DNA of 5,431 nt from Gammaproteobacteria bacterium (GTDB lineage Bacteria > Pseudomonadota > Gammaproteobacteria > S012-40): assembly GCA_029857925.1 (NCBI GenBank), contig JAOUGF010000185.1:1-5431 (forward strand). The letters are read 5' to 3'. Position 1 is the first letter of the stretch, and every line of letters begins with the position of its first letter. The notes under the pieces were generated by a model. The model made no database searches. It saw only the letters and a program-made list of their open reading frames with translations, and was not told the origin of the DNA. Below, piece by piece: positions 1 to 5,431 of the stretch. The translations under genes were made by a program, and so were the position numbers.

Positions 1-1265
1 CGGCCAGCCAACGCGATCAGCGCGATCAGCGCAAACCCCCAACGCCCCGGCGGCGCAAACACCCAGCCGCAAATGACCAATAATAAGGCCGCAAACACCA
101 GCGTCGCGGGCGTCCCCAGCAACGGAATCAACAATGCACCAGCGAGTAACACACCCACCGCAGATCCGGCCGCATTCACCCCGTACAACCAGGCCGCGAT
201 GCCCGGTTGATCCTGGTAGCGACGCGCCAACAATGGCAACCAAACGCCCAACACCAACGTCGTGGGCAAGGTGATCGGTAACAATACCGCCGCGCCTGCC
301 AACAAGGCACCGGCCAAAGAACCGAAGTTGGCATTCGCTTGCCACTGCGCGACCCAAGGTAAACACCACAGACTCAAGATCACCGCCACCCCGCATGCCC
401 ACGGCAACCAGCGCAGGTGGTGGTCGGCCAAGCGGCGTGCCAGCAGACTGCCCAGCGCGGCGCCGAGCAAAAACACCGCCAATAAAATCGCTAACACATA
501 TTCTGTACGCAACAACACCATGCCGTACAAACGCGTCCACGCGATTTCTACGATCAACGCCGCACACCCGACCCCGGCATAGGCGAACAACGTGCGCCAC
601 GCGGGGCGCGAGGTGGCGGGCGGCGCCCAGTTAATCATCGATGTGCGGTTGCTCCACCCGGCCGCCAGGCCCGCGCTGATGAGGCCCAGTGTTGCTGCGC
701 AATACACCGCAACCTGCCAGCCCACGGTGGGCAGTAACACCAACGGCAGCACCGCACCCAGTGCACCCCCGAGTGTGTTCACGCCATACAACAGGCCGAT
801 GCCGACCCCTGCATCGCGCCCCACGCGCAACGCCGCGGCAAACCCGAATCCCAGCAACACGGCAGGCACGCTCAACACCACCAAGGCCACTCCGCCTTGC
901 AACACATACCAAGCCGCCAGCGACGTCTGCGCGGTAGACGCGGTAAACCAGGGGTCTAGTCCGCGAAACGCGGTCGGCAGGATCAGCGCGATCAACGCCA
1001 CGGCGGCCTCGCATACCGCAAACACGCGCAACGGCGGCCACGCCGACATCGGCCACCGCACCCCCGCAACCGCCCCGCCGCCCAACCCCAACATAAAGGC
1101 CGCGACGGTCACGATGACGCCGAAGGTGCTGACGCCAAACATCGCACCCAGCATGCGCGCCCACAACACCTCATAAGCGAGCGCCGCGGCGCCGGACAAA
1201 AATAACAGGACGGGCAGACCTATGGCCCAGATGCGGGTGGTGGAGGTGACTGGGTTGGCATTCAT
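1..1265 (-). CDS. Fused MFS-like / spermidine synthase-like membrane protein, N-terminal part (3' end outside window)
   Basis: Reading the minus strand from the ATG at 1265 gives 421 codons with no stop before the window edge, so the gene is partial at its C-terminus. The product is almost wholly hydrophobic. Residues 22-44 (FLSGAAALAYEVLWARMLG...) are the hallmark N-terminus of the family called fused MFS/spermidine synthase or spermidine synthase-like membrane protein. A two-fold repeat is visible: GAAALAYEVLWARMLG (25-40) matches GCAALIVEIAWTRLYG (233-248), and LYGVNTLGGALG (159-170) matches LYGVNAAGSAVG (360-371). This suggests two six-helix halves in the inner membrane. In the family, a cytosolic aminopropyltransferase-fold domain follows; it would lie beyond the left edge and is not seen. 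Substrate and reaction are uncertain, and many members are probably not true spermidine synthases. Another in-frame ATG at 1310 would add 15 residues; neither start has a clear ribosome site. The shorter one fits the family N-terminus. Confidence 0.8.
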   Translation of the reverse strand, partial: MNANPVTSTTRIWAIGLPVLLFLSGAAALAYEVLWARMLGAMFGVSTFGVIVTVAAFMLGLGGGAVAGVRWPMSAWPPLRVFAVCEAAVALIALILPTAFRGLDPWFTASTAQTSLAAWYVLQGGVALVVLSVPAVLLGFGFAAALRVGRDAGVGIGLLYGVNTLGGALGAVLPLVLLPTVGWQVAVYCAATLGLISAGLAAGWSNRTSMINWAPPATSRPAWRTLFAYAGVGCAALIVEIAWTRLYGMVLLRTEYVLAILLAVFLLGAALGSLLARRLADHHLRWLPWACGVAVILSLWCLPWVAQWQANANFGSLAGALLAGAAVLLPITLPTTLVLGVWLPLLARRYQDQPGIAAWLYGVNAAGSAVGVLLAGALLIPLLGTPATLVFAALLLVICGWVFAPPGRWGFALIALIALAG

Positions 1266-1514
1266 CGCGTGATACACCGGAGACGTGGTAGGGACAAGGC
1301 GGGGTATCATAGCATTGTTGAGGGGTGGCGGCAGGCGGGGACTAATGCGTAATTTCAAGGATAATTGCCAACCTGTCGGGTTTAGTACCGATCTACTGCG
1401 AGTTTAGGAGTGTCAATTTAGTCTGGCACTTCACCTGATTAGTAGAAAGGCTTACCACCTTCAGTGGGGGTGCGATCAACCCTCGACCCCTAAAGATGCT
1501 AGCCGTCAATGGTG

Positions 1515-1520
1515 TATAGT
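1515..1520 (+). promoter_or_regulatory. Possible -10 element for the MBOAT/SGNH operon
   Basis: TATAGT matches the sigma-70 -10 consensus TATAAT at five of six positions and lies about 75 bases upstream of the MBOAT start. No good -35 hexamer stands 16-18 bases upstream (the bases there read AAAGAT). The call is therefore weak and rests on position and the -10 match alone. Confidence 0.25.
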
Positions 1521-1584
1521 AACGGGCGTATCGCTATGCGCACGCTGCGGGCTGTTAGCACGTGCGGTTCCTGGCTAATTTATT

Positions 1585-1587
1585 AGG
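1585..1587 (+). promoter_or_regulatory. Ribosome binding site core of the MBOAT gene
   Basis: The AGG of TTAGGTAGCTATG sits five bases before the ATG at 1593, within the normal Shine-Dalgarno range. An in-frame TAG at 1584-1586, overlapping this site, rules out any upstream start and fixes translation at 1593. Confidence 0.6.
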
Positions 1588-1592
1588 TAGCT

Positions 1593-3128
1593 ATGTTATT
1601 TAATTCCTACGAATTTATTTTCCTGTTTCTGCCCATCACCTTGCTTGTGTATTACAAGCTTGGCGCAATGGGGCATCAGCGGGTGGCCATGGCATGGCTT
1701 TCTTTAATGTCACTGGCGTTTTACGCTTGGTGGAACCCCCTTTATCTTGGGCTGATTGTCCCTTCCCTATTTGTGAATTACGCCCTAGGCACGACGCTGA
1801 CCGTAAGACCGCGAAAAGACGTGCTGATCTTTGGTGTGCTAGCGAATCTCGCGGTGTTAGGTTATTTCAAATACGCAAATTTCTTTATCACCACCGTCAA
1901 TGACTTCACCGGCACCCTTTGGCTGATGGACGCCGTTGTACTACCGCTGGGTATTTCTTTCATTACCTTCCAGAAAATCGCCTATCTGGTTGATGCCTAC
2001 CGAGGTCAGACGCGTGAGTATGATTTTTTGCGTTTTAGCCTGTTCGTTTTATTCTTCCCTCAATTAATCGCCGGCCCCATCGTCCATCACAAAGAGGTCA
2101 TACCACAGTTTCAACATCGCGCCGCGTTTCCTTTGAGACCGGTGTTGCTCGCGGCCGGAATCACTGTATTCGTGATCGGTTTGCTCAAAAAGGTATTGTT
2201 GGCGGACGAATTGGCACGTTATTCCAATCTGGCGTTTAGCGCTGCGCACGATGGTGTGTTGTTGTCGTTTTTTGAAGCGTGGCGAGGCGCGTTGGCGTAT
2301 ACGTTTCAACTGTATTTTGATTTCTCGGGTTATTCCGACATGGCCATCGGCCTCGGTTTGATGTTTGGTGTGCGACTGCCGTTGAACTTCAACTCACCCT
2401 ATAAGGCGACCAATATTATTGATTTTTGGCGGCGATGGCATATGACCTTGTCGCGTTTTTTGCGCGACTATGTGTATTTCGCATTGGGTGGCAATCGTCG
2501 CGGCAAGGTGCGACGTCATCTCAATTTAGTGGCGACGATGTTGATCGGCGGTCTATGGCACGGAGCCGGTTGGACATTCGTGGTGTGGGGTGGATTGCAT
2601 GGACTTTATTTAGTCATCAATCACGGTTGGCACGCCTGGCGTATCCGCTGGTGGGGCAAAGATAAACGCTATGGCGCATGGGGACGCTGGGCGGCGCGCT
2701 TGCTCACCTTTACCGCCGTTGTCGTAGGCTGGGTGTTCTTTCGGGCGAATGACTTTCCAACAGCGATCTCTATGCTAAAGGGCATGGCGGGCTTGCAGGG
2801 TGTGGTGTGGCCGGACGCAGAGCGCGGCCTATGGGGTGCGTTGGCGAATAATTTGGAAAATATGGGATGGGAATTCCACAACAGTAAATTATTTAGTGGT
2901 AGTGGAGATCTCGGCTTTATCGCCGTCACATTGTTGTTTCTGTGGGCGATGCCCAACACCCAGCAAATCGTCGCCGCCTATCGACCTGCGGTGAATAAAG
3001 TGGTGGAACCGGCGCGCTGGCCGCGCTGGCGCCCATCACCGACATGGGCGGTTTTAATCGCCTTGGGTGGAAGCATTGTGGTGTTGCGATTGTCGCACGT
3101 CAGCGAATTTCTTTATTTCCGGTTTTAA
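1593..3128 (+). CDS. MBOAT family O-acyltransferase, AlgI/PatA-like
   Basis: This is a 511-residue polytopic inner-membrane protein, about the length of AlgI. The family moves an acyl group, usually acetyl, across the membrane for O-acylation of alginate, peptidoglycan or other glycans. Family marks appear in order: the N-terminal MLFNSYEFIFLFLP; FFPQLIAGPIVHH (154-166); QLYFDFSGYSDMAIGLGLMFG (starting near 239); NFNSPYKATNIIDFWRRWHMTLS (265-287, His283); LWHGAGWTFVVWGGLHG (321-337), where His323 corresponds to the catalytic His of AlgI; VGWVFFRA (378-385); and the typical C-terminal FLYFRF. Both conserved histidine motifs are intact, so the enzyme should be active. The start is fixed by an in-frame TAG at 1584-1586 and a ribosome site at 1585. 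The next gene begins four bases after the stop, so the two are surely co-transcribed and probably translationally coupled. The acyl acceptor cannot be told from this window. Confidence 0.95.
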   Translation: MLFNSYEFIFLFLPITLLVYYKLGAMGHQRVAMAWLSLMSLAFYAWWNPLYLGLIVPSLFVNYALGTTLTVRPRKDVLIFGVLANLAVLGYFKYANFFITTVNDFTGTLWLMDAVVLPLGISFITFQKIAYLVDAYRGQTREYDFLRFSLFVLFFPQLIAGPIVHHKEVIPQFQHRAAFPLRPVLLAAGITVFVIGLLKKVLLADELARYSNLAFSAAHDGVLLSFFEAWRGALAYTFQLYFDFSGYSDMAIGLGLMFGVRLPLNFNSPYKATNIIDFWRRWHMTLSRFLRDYVYFALGGNRRGKVRRHLNLVATMLIGGLWHGAGWTFVVWGGLHGLYLVINHGWHAWRIRWWGKDKRYGAWGRWAARLLTFTAVVVGWVFFRANDFPTAISMLKGMAGLQGVVWPDAERGLWGALANNLENMGWEFHNSKLFSGSGDLGFIAVTLLFLWAMPNTQQIVAAYRPAVNKVVEPARWPRWRPSPTWAVLIALGGSIVVLRLSHVSEFLYFRF

Positions 3129-3132
3129 CGCC

Positions 3133-4374
3133 ATGGCCGCTAAACGCTATCTGAAGATTTTTTTTGCTTTGTGGGTGGCTTTGATTGTCGCCATTGCAGG
3201 ATTTAATTGGTGGATAGACCCCTACGATATGTTCCCGAGCCCCCAATCGCATGGCGTGAATCAAGAAAAGCCTGAGGCGACTACACGGCAGCGGCTCAGC
3301 AAGGCCTATGGGGTTAGCCGGGCGCGACCCGAGGTATTAATTCTTGGCTCGTCGCGCGGCCTGGCCATCGCCGCCCACCACGAAGTGTGGGCTAACAAGC
3401 GTGTCTACAATCTCGCCCTCGCGAGCACCTCGCTGAAGGAATTGTATCGGCATTTGCAACATGCGAACGCAGAGGGCACCGTCCGCGAGTTTATTCTTGG
3501 ACTGGATTGGATCACATACAATGACGGTATAGGCAACTCGAGCTACGCCGATGCGCGTTTGCGTGTAGATTCCAGCGGTGCGGCACGCCCCTTTAACGCC
3601 GCACAGTACATGCGAGACATAATGCCCAGTCTATGGTCCATAGACGCTGTGGGCGCCAGTGTAGATACCATTAGGAATCAACCATCCCCAGGTGAAACCA
3701 ACGCGGCCTGGTCGGCACGCCGCGACCGTGAGCGCCTCTCGCGCAAAGGCGGTAATCGCTCCCTCTTTCTCGAATTCGAAAAAAATACAATCTATGAAGC
3801 GTCATCTCAGCCTTTTGCTACAAGCCGAAATCGCGGTCAAGATGGACCAGGGACGCAAACAATGCGCGAAATTTTACGCTATGCATACACCCACGGCATT
3901 ACTGCACGGCTGTTTATTTCGCCAGAACACGCGCACTTGCTGGAGATTTGGCGCGCCACGGGACGCTGGCAGGAAATAGAATTTTGGTCGCGTGAACTCG
4001 TTCGTATAATTGCCGAAGAAGCGAAAATCGCAGACAAGCCGCCGTTTCAACTTTGGGACTTTAGTGGATATAACACCGTCACCACGGAACGCATACCGCT
4101 TCCCGGGCATACCGAAGCACCGATGCGCTGGTATTGGGAGGCGTCACACTACACCGAAGCACTTGGGTACGTGATGATAGACCGCATGTACAACTACCAG
4201 ACACCGCTACGGCCTACCATCGACGATTTCGGCGTGCTGATTGCGACCGAAAATATTGACGATCATTTGCTTGAATTGCATGCGGCGCGTGACGTATATG
4301 CTGCGCAATTTAGTGACGATGTGCAGGCCATACAATCCATAGTGGATGCTGCGAATAGATTCTATCATCGCTAA
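3133..4374 (+). CDS. Membrane-anchored SGNH-hydrolase-like protein, MBOAT partner (AlgJ/AlgX/PatB-like role)
   Basis: The product has 413 residues. A hydrophobic segment at about 8-27 after a basic N-terminus (MAAKRYLK) is a signal anchor, placing the rest outside the cytoplasm. The body resembles the SGNH-like proteins encoded beside bacterial MBOATs. VLILGSSRGL (68-77) is block I, with Ser74 in the place of the GDS nucleophile; YNLALASTS (92-100) follows as a block II-like stretch; ISPEHAH (262-268) is a later conserved loop; and YWEASHY (334-340) holds the catalytic-type His339 with Glu336 three residues before it. The C-terminal tail (about 360-413) looks helical and charged. The likely role is to accept the acyl group delivered by the MBOAT and transfer it to a glycan. 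The start at 3133 lies four bases past the MBOAT stop. An in-frame ATG at 3067 would overlap the MBOAT by 62 bases and bury the signal anchor, so it is rejected. There is no clear ribosome site, which fits translational coupling. Confidence 0.82.
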   Translation: MAAKRYLKIFFALWVALIVAIAGFNWWIDPYDMFPSPQSHGVNQEKPEATTRQRLSKAYGVSRARPEVLILGSSRGLAIAAHHEVWANKRVYNLALASTSLKELYRHLQHANAEGTVREFILGLDWITYNDGIGNSSYADARLRVDSSGAARPFNAAQYMRDIMPSLWSIDAVGASVDTIRNQPSPGETNAAWSARRDRERLSRKGGNRSLFLEFEKNTIYEASSQPFATSRNRGQDGPGTQTMREILRYAYTHGITARLFISPEHAHLLEIWRATGRWQEIEFWSRELVRIIAEEAKIADKPPFQLWDFSGYNTVTTERIPLPGHTEAPMRWYWEASHYTEALGYVMIDRMYNYQTPLRPTIDDFGVLIATENIDDHLLELHAARDVYAAQFSDDVQAIQSIVDAANRFYHR

Positions 4375-4388
4375 ATTTGAGTTATAAA

Positions 4389-4447
4389 GACAAACATCGC
4401 TGTCACCCGTAATTCCGTCGTGCTGTTTGTCCAAACGCTGCTTTTTT
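4389..4447 (+). terminator. Weak candidate terminator of the MBOAT/SGNH operon
   Basis: An 8-bp perfect inverted repeat (GACAAACA at 4389-4396, TGTTTGTC at 4424-4431) can be extended by a few more pairs after one mismatch, leaving a loop of about 19 bases. It begins 15 bases after the SGNH stop. A run of six T follows at 4442-4447, but ten bases separate it from the stem, which is poor geometry for an intrinsic terminator. A small GTTT/AAAC hairpin (4425-4436) sits closer to the T run. Position supports a terminator; structure supports it only weakly. Confidence 0.3.
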
Positions 4448-4679
4448 CCAATGACGTTCAATGTCAGAAAACCATACCGACCATGCATCAACGCACACAT
4501 ATTTTATTTTGGCGGATTGGATTAACGGAATTGCAGGTATCAATATTCAAGACCCTTTAACCTAGAAATTAGACCAAAGAATGCAGCGCTAGACGGAAAA
4601 TGGTGAACAAGCGGAATTTACACGGAGCGAATAAGCATTTTTAGCCATTTTCTAACGACGCGTTCTCCAATAGCCAAAA
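4448..4679. other. AT-richer convergent spacer, nothing recognised
   Basis: This is the middle of a 390-base gap (4375-4764) between the end of the acylation operon and the end of the convergent CHRD gene. Both strands have frequent stops. I see no tRNA-like fold, repeat array or insertion-sequence end. A minus-strand reading frame at 4207-4500 extends into the SGNH gene, but its composition and overlap mark it as a shadow. Confidence 0.5.
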
Positions 4680-4702
4680 TTTAGTGGTGTCCTTACACTA
4701 AA
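4680..4702. repeat. 7-bp inverted repeat beside the terminator stem
   Basis: TTTAGTG (4680-4686) and CACTAAA (4696-4702) are perfect inverted copies around a 9-base loop. The right arm shares its last base with the strong stem-loop at 4702-4726, so on a minus-strand transcript this would be a second, weaker hairpin directly after the terminator. It may be an accessory part of termination or chance. Confidence 0.4.
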
Positions 4703-4726
4703 ATGCGCCCCGATGAGGGGCGCATT
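4702..4726 (-). terminator. Intrinsic terminator of the CHRD gene
   Basis: A perfect 10-bp stem (AATGCGCCCC at 4702-4711, GGGGCGCATT at 4717-4726) closes a 5-base loop. It lies 38 bases downstream of the minus-strand CHRD stop codon. On that strand the stem ends in ATTTTAG, giving a short T run; on the plus strand it is followed by GTGCGG without T residues. It should therefore act mainly on minus-strand transcripts, although it might also block read-through from the operon to its left. Confidence 0.65.
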
Positions 4727-4764
4727 GTGCGGTACTCTAAAAGATCCATCTAGCGCTAAAAACA

Positions 4765-5431
4765 TTACTCTTTTTGCAAGACCCCTTTTATTTCGCCCGT
4801 CGGGTTGACTTGGGTATGCACATTGACGTAAAGCAACCCATCCTTCAGTGCCTGCAAATTCGTCGCGCTGAAAGTATTCATTGTAGATAATAAATTAACG
4901 TTATTGGCATCCATGGCGAGCGTAGCGACTGTCGGTGTGCCGTTATGGATATGTGCCGCTGAAAAAGTATTCGTCAGGTTTTTCAACGTAACATAGGTGA
5001 CGAACGCCCCCGTTTTTTCATTGACCGTCACCGCTGCGACACCGCTCGCGGACGTCGTCACTGAGCTGGATGCGGCGGTCAACTGCGCGCGGTAGACCTT
5101 TAGTTCCGCTGGTAATATTTGACCGCGTAGTTGTATCACACCACCCGTGCCGGAATGCACGTTCAGATACATTCCGTCGGCCTTTAACAACGCGAGGTTA
5201 TCCATTGTCAGTGTCGTATCGAGCTTATAATTATCGGTACCATTCGCGGTCAATGCCTTTATCACACCGCCATCTTATCCGGCAAAGCCGCTATGCAGGT
5301 GGATGGCGGTGATGTTTGGCAAAGCGGATGTAGACAAATCGCCCGTTAGACGCATCGTCGCGTCATCGAGGTGCAACATCGCGGTGCCACTCGCCGCAAT
5401 CGCCGCGCCCTCCACATTCCCGGTGGGTATC
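4765..5431 (-). pseudogene. Tandem CHRD-domain protein, interrupted by an in-frame stop; 5' end outside window
   Basis: Read on the minus strand from 5430 to the TAA at 4767-4765, the frame has 221 codons. Codon 52 (5277-5275) is TAA. On both sides the same frame encodes CHRD (chordin-type) domains: IPTGNVEG (1-8) looks like the tail of a preceding copy; about 10-106 is a second copy with HLHSG (44-48) and LNVHSG (89-94); about 111-221 is a third with AHIHNG (159-164), YVNVHT (201-206) and the ending NPTGEIKG (209-216). The stop falls just after HLHSGFAG, where CHRD domains normally continue into a DGGV-like turn, so homology does not end there. A GTG at 5265 could start a 166-residue remnant, but it would lack a signal peptide and half of one domain. 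CHRD proteins are usually exported; their bacterial role is poorly known. A one-base sequencing error (for example CAA, GAA or AAA to TAA) would restore the gene. The 5' part and any signal peptide are outside the window. Confidence 0.75.

Larger units (their letters stand above)
1311..1592. other. Divergent intergenic spacer without a convincing gene
   Basis: This 282-base spacer lies between the divergent left gene and the MBOAT gene, so it should contain promoters for both. It is less GC-rich than the left gene. I find no convincing ORF, RNA gene or terminator. A 20-codon frame at 1345-1407 on the plus strand follows a purine/G-rich stretch, but it has no recognisable product. On the minus strand a perfect TTGACA (1416-1411) lacks a matching -10 box at normal spacing. 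The origin of the stretch around 1405-1490 is unclear; it could be decayed sequence, but no terminal repeats or transposase fragments can be recognised. Confidence 0.5.

Noticed and set aside
13..32. Short tandem repeat of GCGATCAGC
   Set aside because: It encodes the repeated Leu-Ile-Ala residues of a membrane helix and is two units long, so it is explained by coding content.
262..1176. Plus-strand and other-frame open frames of 79-194 codons across the left gene
   Set aside because: They are shadows in GC-rich sequence. Their products are Pro/Thr/Ala/Asn/Arg-rich with no family resemblance, whereas the minus-strand frame from 1265 gives a coherent membrane protein with family motifs.
1343..1371. 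Possible minus-strand promoter for the left gene (TTGGCA at 1371-1366)
   Set aside because: The hexamers at normal spacing (GCATTA or CATTAG) match the -10 consensus poorly, so it cannot be supported.
1345..1407. 20-codon plus-strand frame with a G-rich stretch upstream, possible leader peptide
   Set aside because: It is short enough to be chance, shows no attenuator structure after it, and has no recognisable product.
1405..1490. Possible remnant of an insertion sequence in the divergent spacer
   Set aside because: The stretch looked different from its surroundings, but I find no inverted terminal repeats, target duplication or transposase fragment. A nucleotide search against an IS collection would decide.
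3067..3132. Upstream ATG extending the SGNH protein by 22 residues
   Set aside because: It would overlap the MBOAT by 62 bases and put a polar, Cys-containing stretch before the signal anchor. The start at 3133 gives a normal basic N-terminus and four-base operon spacing.
4207..4500. 97-codon minus-strand frame overlapping the end of the SGNH gene
   Set aside because: It lies largely antisense to a well-supported gene, has no family resemblance and no clear ribosome site.

Overview
The window holds four protein-coding loci in a moderately to highly GC-rich bacterial sequence. The gene families and a short coupled operon fit a Gram-negative bacterium, most likely a gammaproteobacterium. That assignment rests on family flavour only; there is no rRNA, tRNA or phylogenetic marker here.

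Left part (1-1265, minus strand): a very GC-rich, strongly hydrophobic gene runs off the left edge. It encodes the membrane half of a 'fused MFS / spermidine synthase-like' protein, with two clear internal repeats offset by about 200 residues. The methyltransferase-like spermidine synthase domain expected after it would lie outside the window. A divergent spacer (about 1311-1592) with no convincing gene separates it from the centre.

Centre (1593-4374, plus strand): a tight two-gene operon. The first gene is a full-length membrane-bound O-acyltransferase (MBOAT) of the AlgI/PatA type. Four bases after its stop comes a 413-residue protein with one N-terminal membrane anchor and an SGNH-hydrolase-like extracytoplasmic domain. 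By analogy with AlgI plus AlgJ/AlgX and PatA plus PatB, the MBOAT would pass an acyl group (often acetyl) across the inner membrane and the anchored SGNH-like protein would place it on an envelope or extracellular glycan. No polysaccharide biosynthesis gene is visible, so the acceptor is unknown.

Right part (4375-5431): an AT-richer spacer carries a weak candidate terminator for the operon and a strong stem-loop terminator for the convergent gene. That minus-strand gene enters from the right edge and encodes tandem CHRD domains. An in-frame TAA at 5275-5277 interrupts it in the middle of a conserved domain, with clear CHRD homology on both sides in the same frame. It is therefore annotated as a probable pseudogene, unless the stop is a sequencing error or is read through.

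I see no CRISPR array, RNA gene, insertion sequence or prophage signal, and nothing I can honestly call a new system. The points most worth a second look are the interrupted CHRD gene and the stand-alone MBOAT/SGNH acylation pair.
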